Source: Azolla pinnata (taxonomy: Eukaryota; Streptophyta; Polypodiopsida; Salviniales; Salviniaceae). Taken from it: DNA of 56,734 nt. Below are positions 1-11,105 of the stretch, in pieces. Below the pieces are notes generated by a model. The model was not told the origin of the DNA and did not search any database. It saw only the letters and a program-made list of their open reading frames with translations. The stretch covers positions 3,080 to 59,813 of the forward strand of contig JBBBWG010027990.1 of NCBI GenBank assembly GCA_037176905.1. The letters run 5' to 3'. The position numbers and the translations under genes are program-made. How positions within the stretch are numbered: position 1 is the first letter of the stretch; the number at the start of each line of letters is the position of its first letter.

Positions 1-650
1 TGGATGGATGGATGGATGGATGGATGGATGTATTTAATGAGGAAAGGACGGTTACATACATACATGAGCAACATAAATGAGATTCCATGGAAGACAAACA
101 AAAAGGGGAGTTTTAGTTTATTATATATGTATATGCATGTATGTATGTGTGCATGTATGTATGCATGCATGCATGTATATACCCTTATTTATTTATTTAT
201 TCATAGTCTACATTATACATGAAAAACAAGTTTTTGGTACCTTTGTCTTGAAGTGAGAGGTCTTGGGTTCAAATCTACCATGGCCCCACTTTATTATTAT
301 TATATATTATTATTATTATTAGATCTATCTCTCAATATATCTATATATATACATAAGATTTTGCTTTGGAACACACCCCTCATTCTCTTCTTCTTCTTCT
401 TCCTCTTCTTCATTCTTTTCCCATTCTTTTTGCTTCTATCACTGATGAAGAAGCTATGGAGCTGCCCAATTCAAGCTCATCATCACTACCTAACCCTAAA
501 CCCTAAACCCTAAACCCTAAACCCCTTTTGTGTGTGTGTGTGTGTTCCTCTCTTCCTTCCTCATCTGCCTATGCCTTGTCAATTACATGATTCTACACAC
601 CTATGCAAGCTTGTGTAGAGATATATAGATATATAGATATATATATATAT
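1..650. repeat. Microsatellite-rich spacer with a short plant-type telomeric array
   Basis: No gene is seen here. The stretch holds a TGGA tetranucleotide run (1-29), an ATGT/ATGC run (about 121-180), a TTA run (290-330), a TTC-rich run (about 388-412), four to five copies of the plant telomere 7-mer CCCTAAA (about 491-523), a GT run (about 529-546) and ATAG/AT runs (about 618-651). Short open frames across these tracts have biased composition and match no family I know. Confidence 0.8.
232..330 (+). repeat. Possible 3' part of a tRNA-derived SINE
   Basis: A Pol III box-B-like T-arm sequence, GGGTTCAAATC, lies at 265-275. It is preceded by GAAGTGAGAGGTCTT and followed within 15 bp by a TTA-rich simple tail. 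This layout is typical of plant tRNA-derived SINEs. No convincing box A is seen, so the copy would be 5' truncated. It could also be a chance match. Confidence 0.35.
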
Positions 651-1160
651 ATTTGGCTTTCCTTCCTCCACCTTACCATTGATGGATTTGGGATGTAACC
701 CAATTCAAAGTTTTGATGCTAATCCAGAGAACCCCAAGAAAGGAATTAGGGTTGTTCTCCTCTCTCCCTTTTGTCAAGTGCCCAATTCAGGATTTCTCCA
801 TACCTATATCTATACAAGGAGCTCTCACCTTCAAGGAGGGGGTCTAGGGTTGTTCTTTCATCTCTCCATCTCCATCTAGCAAAAGTATCACCCCTTAATC
901 AATGGTGGTTTTTCTTTCTTTTGGGCTCATCCTTGCTGATAAGTTTCTGGCCATGGGGAGCTAGCTAGCTAGAGTGCCATAATTTGTGCCATGGATAGAC
1001 AGATAGATAGATACTTGATAGGTAGATAAATACTTATGGATGAATGGATGGATTTGTGATGAATCTAAGGCTTTAACCATCTGCTTCTTTCTCTCTTTGT
1101 GTAGGTGAAAAGAGTAGATATATATATATATATATATAATTTGGAGAAGGCCAAAAGAGA
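651..1160. other. Spacer, no gene seen
   Basis: AT-rich non-coding sequence with a TA run at about 1118-1139 and a short AGAT run near 1000. No domain or plausible splice chain is visible on either strand. Confidence 0.5.
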
Positions 1161-1700
1161 GGAAGTTTGGGGGGAAAGAGATGGAGCTCCTTTCCCTCCA
1201 ATAGAGGGGCAAACAAAGAAAAGAGAAACATTGGCGATGCCGCGGATGCCGTTTCACACTTGTCTCCACTGACCGGCCTGAAGCGACGCGGCTCGCGCCG
1301 ATCCCCAAACTCGGACGACGTTTCCCGATCGGGAAACGTTCGACACATCGGGCCCGGAACGTTGTATGCCGTGGAACAGGGCGCGGCGATCATCGAATTC
1401 GGTCGGTGTCGCGGGTGTGAAACGGGAGCCGCGTGCCCTCTTCCAGATCTTCTCTCTCGTCACTCGCGCTTTCGTTTGGCCCCCTCTCTTGGACTGAAGG
1501 GAGCTCCGTCTTGCCCCCCGCGACAAAGCTCTCGATCTCGGGCTCTCGATCCTCTCGGGCTCTCTGCAGAAGCCAGAGTCCGGTCGATCCATGGCCCAGA
1601 TTGTTGTGCCCAGAATCGATCTTCTATCGCAATTCTACTTATAAACTTCATGGTAAGCTCCATGGACGACGGATTCGCATAAACATAGCCGTTAGAAAAA
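1161..1700. other. GC-rich, CpG-rich island with a perfect 22-bp palindrome
   Basis: From about 1225 to 1625 the base composition changes sharply to GC- and CpG-rich between AT-rich flanks. Open frames exist on both strands (for example 1167-1682 +), but none resembles a known protein. A perfect palindrome lies at 1318-1339. The island could be an unannotated promoter or first exon, or a piece of a GC-rich insert. No gene is assigned. Confidence 0.5.
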
Positions 1701-1767
1701 CAAAAGCAAAAGTCACGCCAACAACCTCTTCTACGGTTGGCGACACCTCTTCCAAGTGTGGTTTGGC

Positions 1768-2070
1768 ACCATGAAGAAGAAGAAGAAGAAGAAGAAGACA
1801 AAGCTCTTACAACTACAATTGAATGCCCTTCTCTTGGTGTTAGGTCATATGTCTCGGCACCTTTTCTTTTAAATGCGCCTTGACTTGAAGAGATTTGACC
1901 AACCAATTGTTGTTGTTGTTGTTGTTGTTGTTGTATAGGAACGACATGATCACTCGACGCCAACATGGATCGATGGATCGTTGGATCGATGGATCGTTGG
2001 ATCGTTGGATCGTTGGATCGTTGGATCGATGGATCGTTGGATCGATCGATCGTTTCATTCATCCCCCCCC
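1768..2070. repeat. Run of simple repeats including an 8-bp tandem array
   Basis: An AGA run (about 1773-1799), a TTG run (about 1908-1935) and an array of the 8-mer GGATCGTT/GGATCGAT (about 1966-2050) are followed by a C run (2065-2075). The 8-bp array gives open frames on both strands that read as repeats of DRWI/SNDPTIQR type. These are artefacts of the array rather than genes. Confidence 0.8.
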
Positions 2071-2329
2071 CCCCCTAGTTATAACTGTCGGCAAACTACT
2101 CCACAAAAGCGCTTGCGACGATCGAGATCGTTTTACACATCAATGAATCGATAGCTTTCTACACATGAAATCCAGTGGCCCCCTATACATGCATGAATGG
2201 CTTAGGCGGCCGCTTCCCTTCCCACCAAATTTGGCCCTCTTTTCTTCCCTTTGAATGTGACGACATCGATTGACAAGCTCTCTCGCCGTTCTTAAGCAAT
2301 GGATCATGACATTTGGTTCACAAACCTTT

Positions 2330-2405
2330 AACTTGTGATTCGTCGACCGCGAAACATCCAAGTGTTCTACTCGATTGACGCTCTTAACCACTCGGCTCTA
2401 GCGAA
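2330..2405 (-). repeat. tRNA-like (SINE or tRNA pseudogene) fragment
   Basis: On the minus strand, GAGCCGAGTGGTTAAGAG (from about 2398 down) is a good box A / D-arm of the Leu/Ser tRNA type. About 30 bp later, GCGGTCGACGAATCAC (around 2336-2350) looks like a degenerate box B / T-arm. No clean acceptor stem closes the structure, so this is more likely a tRNA-derived SINE or decayed tRNA than a working tRNA gene. Confidence 0.35.
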
Positions 2406-2940
2406 GCAATTCAATCTTCTATAGGGCCAGCTGGTGGTTAGCAACTCGACGATCGATTAGAATGTGGTGCCCACCATTCGACAGCGTTGTGTTGTTGGCG
2501 GCGAGGCAATGCTTGTTGTTTATGGAACGAGAATCAAAAGCGTTTTGCTCTCAATCGTTTGGTCGGAATGGTGGGCGATTCGAAGTTGAATGCATAGAGT
2601 TATCCAAAGTTAGTTAGGACAACGATTTTCGGCGCGTTGCGACAAGCGAAATCGCATGTTGCCTTAGGATTGTCGGCTTGAGCTCCATGTTGAAGATATG
2701 CGACAACAACGAAGCCCTCACATGCTTACTCACATACTTATTCATGATCTTAGAGAAAACCACAGAAATCCTATCTGATGATCAATTACGGCCATGCACA
2801 TAGTACCTGATTATAATTGGGAATCTTGTTACATGCACGTTCTGCTTTAATTTTGCTAGCTAATTAAATCTAAACTTATATCTTCATCGTTTCTTGAAAT
2901 GCATCTTTCTTAACCAAATACAAATAGATGTTGTATGTAA
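2406..2940. other. Spacer, no gene seen
   Basis: No recognisable coding sequence, RNA gene or ordered repeat was found on either strand. Confidence 0.45.
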
Positions 2941-2941
2941 G

Positions 2942-3085
2942 GGAATTGGTAATGGCTTGTTTCCTAGGAATACGATTACTAAGATGTATGTAAAATGTGA
3001 CTTAGTCAATGATGCGCACGAAGTTTTTGTGAACTTATTATGTGTTCGAGATATTGCATTCTAGAATTTCATGATAGTAAGATGA
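2942..3085 (+). pseudogene. PPR protein pseudogene fragment (PLS type)
   Basis: Translated from 2942, the plus strand reads as a pentatricopeptide-repeat segment: NTITKMYVKCDLVNDAHEVF, then a short linker and VRDIAF-stop-NFMI. This follows the plant PLS pattern (NALIxMYxKCGxxxxARxVF, then RDVxSWNxMI). A stop replaces the conserved Trp codon, another stop follows soon after, and the upstream frame is closed too. Only about one repeat is left. PPR proteins bind organellar RNA; this relic would be non-functional. Confidence 0.5.
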
Positions 3086-3900
3086 CATAACCATGATACT
3101 CGAAGGGCAAAGCAAGCTTTCGAACATATGCAGCATGGTAAAAGTGTTGTGCGCGATCTACCACCACATTAATATGTTTTCTTAGTGCAAGTAATAGCAG
3201 TTAAAAATGGGTAACAGATTCACTGAGACTGATATTATGCATGGAATTAGCACATTTGTGAATAAATATATCAAATACGACATGCTTATAATTGACATGC
3301 TTACAAATGCTCTCATTGTTGAGCAATTGTGTACTGCATCACTAGCAACTTTGAGTATGAATGATGAGATCCTGCCAATGGGCGAAGAGTTAATGTACAC
3401 ATTATTAAGACTTAAGAGCGCCACAAGAAATTTTGAAGCTCACAAAGCTTTATTCAAGGTGTTACTGATGAATTGTCAGATTTAGTGAAAGTACTTTTCG
3501 ACTGCTGATGTGTTTACTTGTCTACTCTAGATTTTGGTTTATGTTGGTGTTGGAATCAAAGGCTCACTCCTTCCAAATTGTATATTATCCATGTCTAGTA
3601 TAAACATGCCTAAACATTGTAAGTGTCACATGAACAAGGTTTCTACACTACTTCTATATAAACAGGGTTCATTCCATTTTGTACGTAGTAGATCGAACAA
3701 GAGTTAATTTGCGATCCCCTGTTTATTGTAAGATTTTGGAGACATGTTTTATAAACTTTTTGTAAATTCACTTCTATCACGAGCATGACAAAAGCATTTC
3801 CCCGACAACTTTTGGCTCTCGCTTGAAGACTAATGACCAAAGTGTATAAATCAACCCTTACAGCACTATGATCATCGTTTCATCAACTTTTAAGAAGATA
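3086..3900. other. Unassigned stretch with one short open frame
   Basis: A 92-codon open frame at 3207-3485 (+) starts MGNRFTETDIMH. It has fairly normal amino-acid composition but no motif I recognise, and no start context or splice partner supports it. It may be a piece of a decayed mobile element, since a PPR relic and a gypsy-like relic flank it. The rest holds no visible gene. Confidence 0.3.
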
Positions 3901-3901
3901 A

Positions 3902-4135
3902 TTGGGTTCATTCACTTACGACAAGTTAGTTCATTTTTCTACTAGATATTCTCCATTTTTCGTGAACGCAAGGTTCTATTCTTGTCATCAACATCTACAT
4001 ATATTGACAAGCCCGTTGTTGAGGACCGTCTCACCAGACTCCAAATGGTTTAATATATCTTTTCCCATGATTTACTTTATCCTCAAAATGCTCAAAAGAA
4101 GGTTAGAGGTTATTATCATTGTGACTCCTTAAGTA
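3902..4135 (+). mobile_element. Ty3/gypsy integrase-region relic
   Basis: The translated segment contains YDKLVHFSTRYSPFFVNARF, close to the conserved Ty3/gypsy stretch of the form YNxSxHSSTGxSPFFxNYGF near the end of the integrase core. It is a short, broken fossil. No LTRs or other parts are visible nearby. Age cannot be judged, but it looks old. Confidence 0.4.
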
Positions 4136-5040
4136 AGTTTTAATTGGGGATTGTATATAGCTCTTACAAGGTAACATTAAGACCATTAGACACATTGTTA
4201 CAAATTAGATTATCAACATTTTGCACTATACATGATTTTTTGTACGATCAACAATGTGAAGTTTCATAAGTAACCTCCCTTTATATATGCGTCTTCACTT
4301 GGTGTTCCATGTATCGACCTTACAAATGATCAAGTCATATGTTGGGTGTATTATATCTTTGGTCCTTTACCTCTAATTCAATTTTCAAATGGCTCAGAAT
4401 ATAAGGTAATTATCATTCTTGAAAACAAGTTGTATTACTTGATTGATTTGTTAGAATATATATCTAATAATTAAACTGGCAATATCGTTACAAATATTTT
4501 GCCCAAAACATAGCATACATTGTTGATTGTAGATATTCTATATGGCTTTAGCTTTGTTGGTTTATCATTCGATGATAAGTACAAATCTTATTCAAGCTGT
4601 TGGATTAAACATCAAAGAAATTCCATGTGCAGTTGGCAACTGCATCATTATGGATAATAGTGATGTTCCACAATATGGACCAACAGTAGTCAAGATACTT
4701 GTCATTGTTGCCCTTACAAGCTCTCTGCAAGTAAGTAGGCAATCTCCATTTGACACATAATCAATGCTATCTGGAAAACAATCGGTAGTAGTTCATATGC
4801 AGATCAATCAGCAAAGAGAACCCCTTCTCGCAAGACCTTGTTTTCAGCTGCTCGTCCTTCCATCGCCCTCGGATCGGAACTCTTTTATCATCAACTAATA
4901 GAAAAGGCCATGTTAAACAAGAAAACGAAATAAAAAATTCTCTTATAAGCATATGTTTCTAGTTATGTACTTATACGTCAATTGAACTCCTGGTCCCATG
5001 TACATGATGCAGGGAGATTGTGTGTATGTATGTATGTATG
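4136..5040. other. Unassigned AT-rich stretch
   Basis: A 72-codon open frame at 4542-4760 (+) reads with plausible composition (contains STNLIQAVGLNIKEIPCAVG), but I do not recognise it. It could be a fragment of the same decayed element as its left neighbours. The stretch 4770-5040 is presumably upstream sequence of the phosphatase gene and shows nothing specific. Confidence 0.3.
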
Positions 5041-5057
5041 CATGTATGCATGCTGGT

Positions 5058-5482
5058 ATGTAGTATGCTTGTGTATATGTATGTATTTTTTGCAGTATCC
5101 TTGTGTATATGTATTTTTTGTAGTATCCTTGCATATATGTATGTATTTTTTGTAGTATCCTTGCATATATGTATGTATTGTTTGTAGTATCCTTGCATAT
5201 ATGTATGTATTGTTTGTAGTATCCTTGCATATATGTATGTATTTTTTGTAGTATCATGGTATATATGTATGTATTTTCTGTAGTATGCCTGTGTAAATGT
5301 ATGTATTTTTTGTAGCATCCTTGTGTAGATGTATGTAATTTTTTGTAGTATGCTTGTGTAGATGTATGTATTTTTTGTAGCATGCTTGTGTATACGTATG
5401 TATGTTTTGTAGCATGCTTGTGTATACGTATGTATTTTTTGTAGCATGCTTGTGTATACGTATGTGTATGTATGCATGTGCA
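5058..5482. repeat. 32-bp minisatellite, about 13 copies, just upstream of the PP2C start
   Basis: The unit is roughly GTAGTATCCTTGCATATATG followed by TATGTATTTTTT, about 32 bp, in about 13 imperfect copies that end about 50 bp before the phosphatase ATG. Variants cluster by position: TATCC in the left copies, CATGCTTG in the right ones, as expected for local expansion. Every unit contains T5-6GTAG or T5-6GCAG, a pyrimidine tract plus AG like a 3' splice site. The long minus-strand frames with KNTYIYA-type repeats are by-products of the array. Confidence 0.9.
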
Positions 5483-5532
5483 TGCATGTTATGGTATGAT
5501 ATAAGCTGCTGGTGTAGGCTCAGGGGCAAGCC

Positions 5533-8500
5533 ATGGCTATGGAGTCCCCTGCCAAGCGCCCAAAGATCGATGAAGAACCCAACAAAGCAGATGAAAATGG
5601 GTCCTCTCCAAAACCTTGCAATGGGCTCAAATCAGAAGACAGAGAACACGGAGCAGACACAACGAAGCAGACTCCAGAGGAACAGCCCTCCTCAGATCTC
5701 AATGCTAAAAGGAGAGTAGTTGAGATCGAAGCCGAGGCCGCAGAGGATAGAGGATTAAGACAAACTATGGAAGATGCTTGGATGGTTCTGCCTCATGATG
5801 AGGATTCTAGCCATGGAAAGCTACGGTGAGGAACCCTAAAGTGTATCCTTGTATCTGTTTAATCGGTGTGAATTTGCATCACGCTTGAAATGCCTCTTGC
5901 AATGCTCATATTTGAAAACCAAAGAAAGAAACTTGATTCTTATTTACGCCATTTTGACTAGCCTCAACTCAAAGGAAGGGGGGCTTGCTAGGATTAAGGG
6001 TATCTAGAAGCTCCAAAGAGAAACATGAAAGTGTTGCCCATGCTCAATATAGGGGTGCAATCCCCCAATTGTGCACAAATTGGAATATGATTTTCGATCA
6101 CATCATTTGGACCATTCTAAGCATACTCAATAAAGACTCATCGTTCCTGCATATTTTGGTATTTTCTCCCACATTCTTGCTGAAAGGCTGTACAAATAAG
6201 CTCAAACCTAATCCCAATCTTAACCCTTTAAATCAAAGGCCTCGAAAGCCGGAAATACGTTAAATGTTGTCTTCGGTAGTGTAGATGAACGGAACGAAAA
6301 CTATCACGTAGAATTTTCATTATCTTAAAAAAAAAACTTATGCTTCAATTAGAGATTTAAGAAGGCTGGAACACTCTATGCTGAAAAGCTTACAATTTTT
6401 CTAGGGATTTCTTTCTGACAGGCACACAGTTACGTACCATTTATAAAACATTTATTTATCACATTGTCAGGAAGTTTGTAAGAAGCCTCTGATTCTTAAT
6501 AAGACGTGGCAAAATGGAAATTCAAAATAAGCACATTTTTCTCTCACTGTATTGGGTACAAGTTGAAAATGTATATATTCAAAGATAAGCCTCCTACTTG
6601 AAGGGCTGTTAATACCTCAGATACTTTGCTCTGGAAACTTCTGGAGACTTATAAGCAAGGAACATGCAATATGCTCACAAGGTTTCGTTTTTCAGTACAT
6701 ATATTTGTAGCCTTAAGGCTTCTATTTGAAGGGCTGTATCAGTGTCTCACAGATACTTTGGTCTAGAAACTTCTTGCCAACAAGAAACATTTCTTTGAAT
6801 TGTTCGGTTTTTCCTAGAAACATCTTGCCAGTAGTCAGTTTTGAACATGTTATTTACTAGTACTGTGGATTGTTACATTATTTACGAACGATTTTATATG
6901 AATTCGCTATGGCTTTCTCAGATGTGCTCACTTCGCTATATATGATGGACACGGTGGTAGACAAGCTGCAGATTTCGCACGCACCCACCTACATGCCAAT
7001 ACAGTTTCATCTGGGTTAACTCATGAATTGGTGATCTCTTCAGAAAAGGTTTTGAGAATTCTGTATGCCTACACTAAACCTACTTCTTAATTGATAACAA
7101 AAAACGTTCCTCTTTGTGTTACATCATTTTGATCTGCATTGATGCTCATTTCAGGTAAATGTTAAGGCAGCAAAAAAAGCTATTGTTGATGGTATTTGAT
7201 TCTTTTTTATAAAAGCAAATATTATGTTACACTAGAGCTGAAGGCCATCCTTTTCTTCTTAAGTCTACATGCTTAAAGCTAAATTACGGATTCTTTTTTT
7301 GTTCCTCTTTTGTAGGATTCAAACGCACAGATGAAGCCCTCTTGCGCGAGAGTATTTCAGGTACTTTCTACTATATCTGTTTAAAAAAAATTATCTGCAT
7401 CATTCTATTGATGTACACTGAATTCAGGTCATTTATACTGGTTGGTGGTGAAATTGCTCATTTGCCTAAGCATTGCAATTTACCTCCTAGCTATGTCGTC
7501 GGTTATTCCTTTTCCCAGTGATTGGTCTTTAAAGAGGCCAATGAGAATAGGAAAAATGTTTAAATCATTGTAATTATGGAAACAACATATTAATGGTGCT
7601 AGGAGCATCTCCAATGGGGTGTCCATGGAAGGTAGTAATTACAGGTTTTTTCAATGTGCAGTGATTTGGCATATATGTACATACATGTCCAACCATTTTC
7701 AAGTTCACAAACACTGTTTCTTGTCTTCATTTCAAATGGAATAACTGCCGACGAGAGAAATTGGAATGTGATTCTCACAAGCCTACTATACTTTTGTGTT
7801 TGATTTTCTTTGATAACAGGGGTTGTGGAATGATTGGGAGATGTTAAAAATGCATTCAATTTTGATGCACTGCATATTTTTTGAGCACAGCTTTCTATAT
7901 CTTCTTTATTTTAGAGATTTATCCTCTAGATGAGTGACAGTGTGCAATCTTGTGGCTCCATCACTCTTAATGTCCCATCCCATTACCTGTGTTGAGCTCC
8001 GTGTTTTTTTATTTATTTTTCTTGATTGATTGTCCATAGAAAAACTGTGGCAGTCATACTTGTCTGTATGCTGCATAATACAATAATGTTTGCTCTAAAA
8101 GGAAGAGAGATATGTGGTTATGCCTGTTGTTAGGTGGATGGCAAGATGGAGCAACAGCAGTTTGTGTATGGATTCTTGGAAATACAGTAAACATTTTCTC
8201 TTTTCATCTTGACCCTTAACTATGCGAATGCTTTTGTAGATGTTCTTGTCGATTTTACAGGCTTGTTGTCTTTTCTTGATCAATGCAAAGGTTTTTGTTG
8301 CCAACATTGGTGATGCAAAAGCTGTTCTTGGACGAATCTCAAACCCCACTAATGCTACTGAGGAGAATCCTCAAGGTGATTTGCAAAGAGATGGAGCAAA
8401 ACTTCTTCAAGGTATGCCTTTGAAAGGTGTGACTGTAACAAGGGAACATAAAGCTATTTTCCCAACGGAGAGAGCTCGAATAGAGAAGGTAGTGGCTATG

Positions 8501-9501
8501 GTGGTTATTTAGCCGTTTTCTTTGCTCTTATACCCTTTCTTTGCTCTTATCATGAGCATCTCAAGTGCGTGTTAAATGTGAGCAAATGGAGTAGGCAGGA
8601 GGATATATTGGAGAAAATGGGCGCTTGCTCAGCCGACTAGAAGTGTCGAGAGCCTTTGGTGACCGCCAATTCAAGAAGGTTTGCTTTAAACGCTTATCAT
8701 TATCTCGTATCCCTATTCCTTTTTCCCATTTCTTTTTCTGGGATGAAAGTGGTTTTAAGGCCAAGTTAAAGGGTGTGTATTTTGGTAAACTTTTAAGCCT
8801 TCTCTCACTTTATTTGAATGAGCAGCAAGCAACTGTTGCTTATAGGACTAGCTTAATCACTAGATGACTTTCTCTTATCGTGTATTAAAAGCCCGTCTGT
8901 TTAATGGTAATTTTCATATCAATACCTTTTGCAATCAATTGAATTCTGTTTATAATCTTGTTTTAAGGTGGGAGTAATTGCAGCGCCAGATGTGAGTAGC
9001 TTTGAGATAACGGAAAGAGAGCGATTTATGATCTTGGGTTGTGATGGACTCTGGGGGGTAACAAGAAAAGACCATTTATTTTCAAACACCAACCAAAATG
9101 GGCGTTTTTCCTGCATTAAAATGCGTGCTTTTTCTAAATAATATTCATCTTGGATGGGTTTTTCCGATTCTCACATTGTATTTTCTTAGGTTTTTGGTCC
9201 AACTGATGCAGTCGAGTTTATCAACACACAACTAACTGTGAGTTAAAATCTCATTGATTGTCTGGATTTTTCTGGAACTCTTGGCTTTCAGGACTTTTGG
9301 CTTTTAGGGCAAAGAATCAAAATGCCTCATCATGTAGACAGCAATCGTTGGATGTAAAAATAATCAAATGATCATGCTTTCCTTTTCCAGGAAGGAGTTT
9401 CAGTTGGAGTCGCTTGTCGGAGGCTTGTGAGAGAAGCAGTTCGAGAGCGAAAATGCAAGGACAATTGCACTGCCCTGCTCATAGTGTTTAAACACGTGTA
9501 A
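5533..9501 (+). CDS. Protein phosphatase 2C, ILKAP-like (resembles Arabidopsis At1g18030)
   Basis: A PPM-family Ser/Thr phosphatase, metal (Mg/Mn)-dependent. Ten exons give a clean 355-residue frame: 5533-5825, 6922-7030, 7155-7191, 7316-7360, 8134-8186, 8291-8488, 8595-8678, 8968-9057, 9190-9237 and 9391-9501. The N-terminus is a charged, probably disordered leader with a possible nuclear signal (AKRPKIDEE). Then come MED (79-81), the metal-binding DGHGG (106-110), DGATAVCVW, VANIGDAKAVLG, LEVSRAFGDRQFKK, CDGLWG (298-303; metal Asp299) and KDNCTALLIVF (Asp343-Asn344). All hallmark residues are present. Exon joins fit At1g18030 as I remember it, including HEL-VNVKAAKKAI across intron 2. The length matches the family. 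The start is the first ATG after the minisatellite. An alternative donor, AAG at 7048, would add six residues. The substrate is unknown. Confidence 0.93.
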
Positions 9502-11105
9502 CGCTAATCAAATCATCTCACAAGCTACCTCACGAAGTAAATTTTTGTTTTTCCAAAGCATGCGAGAGGAGGCTCATTCGCACAATGTAATTCTGTTTTT
9601 TTTGTAAAACTCGCATGAAGGAATATGGAGGACCAAGTTAAGGAAGAAAAGGTGAATTACAGCCTGATTGGTATTAGTGTCTGAACATGTAATACCGTTT
9701 TTGATTAATAAGATAGCAGGTTAGCTGATATTTGCAACTTGGCTAACTGCTTAGGGGTTAAAAGTTTTTAAAGATACATAGCAGTGGCAGGATTAAGCTC
9801 TGAATATAGTTGATGATCTGTTTTTCCCTTGGCGTGTCCAAGATTCACCTTAAATGGGAATTATTTGATAAATTAAACATCTTTTTAGAGGTCATTCCAC
9901 AACTGCTTGTCAAGCTCGGGCTAAAGGGTAATCCATGAGTACAGAGTTTGATCCATCAGGGGAAACTTTTGAGATATGATCCAGGTTTCTTGATTGCAAT
10001 ATGCACGGAAAGCTGCTTTCTTGTGCCGAAAGATGAGTATATTTGGAGATCACTGATGGGATTTAGGTGTACAAACTATTGGAGGTGTACAGAATGGGTT
10101 CATTTTCAGTAATTCCACTGGCAATAACTAACTTGTGCATGATTTTTGTTCGATTCTTTGACAGATTTGAATGATTCTCTCTGCATACAACAATTCTGGT
10201 ATCATTTTGGGCACAATTGTGGGAACAATCTCTACAGCTATGGGTACTATAAACATTGTCAATCACAGCAACAAATAGCTGGTCTCATTCACTTTCCATT
10301 ATTGATCACAGCAAAGCGATAAGCTTCATAAAATGCGAGCAAACAAATGTTCCTTGCCTTAGAGTTAATTCAATGCCATCAGAAAAGTTTCTACAAGAAA
10401 CTACATCCATGCAGAGCAAAGCTATCCACTCCATAAATGTCTCTCCACACCACAATCATGTTTGTCATGGAAAGCATTAATCACAGTTCGCAGCTCGTAT
10501 TTTCAAGACAATGCGATACATATTTGCACATTTTCAAGGCAATGCCACTACAGTAAAAATTTCAAGGAAACAAAAACTCAGAATTGCTTCTTACAGCATG
10601 TAAAGACGTTTCTTTAAAAACAGCAAGAACATATTTGTTTCAGTGTGTGTTTGTGACAAAATTGCTACGAAGCCCTTTGGGGTTTCGTGACAAAAAAATT
10701 CAGAGGTATCTCCCAACCAAGTTTCATGAATCAGGCATCTGGAGAGGAACTTAATATGTTTGATGAATGCTAAACATACCTTCCTCCCCGTGCTATCATC
10801 ATGATCAACCTTATAAACCTTCCCGGTAATGGTCATCATCATCATCGTAACTTGAAAAACAAAACAAAGGGGGAAAAAAAAAGAGGGCAGAAGATCTCGA
10901 ATCCCCTGAAAGAGCGAGAACAAGAGAAAAAAATGGATGGTTTTTACAGATCACAATGACCTGAAATCTCTATGAATGGCTATGACTCAAGATAGGTTTA
11001 GGTCGTCTGGTCCCTGGTTGAATTAAAATCATTAGCTTGTCACCCTTTCTCTTTGAGCGCCATTTCCCCTAACCTCCAAAATCCAAATGCACAGCAAACC
11101 TCTTC
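9502..11105. other. Intergenic region between convergent PP2C and trihelix genes
   Basis: This holds the 3' flanks of two genes that point towards each other. The left part (to about 9720) should contain the phosphatase 3' UTR, with an AATAAG-type signal near 9705. The right part should contain the trihelix 3' UTR. Short frames at 10063-10266 and 10591-10923 (-) show no domain. No RNA gene is seen. Confidence 0.5.

Noticed and set aside
1460-2062. 200-codon minus-strand frame with NDPTIQRS repeats
   Set aside because: Its N-terminal part is the 8-bp array and a Gln run from TTG repeats; the rest matches nothing known.
2330-2405. Functional tRNA-Leu or tRNA-Ser gene
   Set aside because: A box-A-like region is present, but no closing acceptor stem or clean T-loop is found; kept only as a tRNA-like fragment.
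5058-5480. CRISPR array
   Set aside because: Units are contiguous without unique spacers, and the sequence is a plant nuclear genome; it is a minisatellite.
4943-5529. Long minus-strand frames of KNTYIYA-type repeats upstream of the phosphatase
   Set aside because: They are forced by the 32-bp minisatellite, occur in all three frames and have no unique sequence.
7031-7048. Longer second exon of the phosphatase ending at AAG (7048)
   Set aside because: It keeps the frame but adds VISSEK inside a region where the family has none; the donor at 7031 fits better. It could be an alternative splice form.
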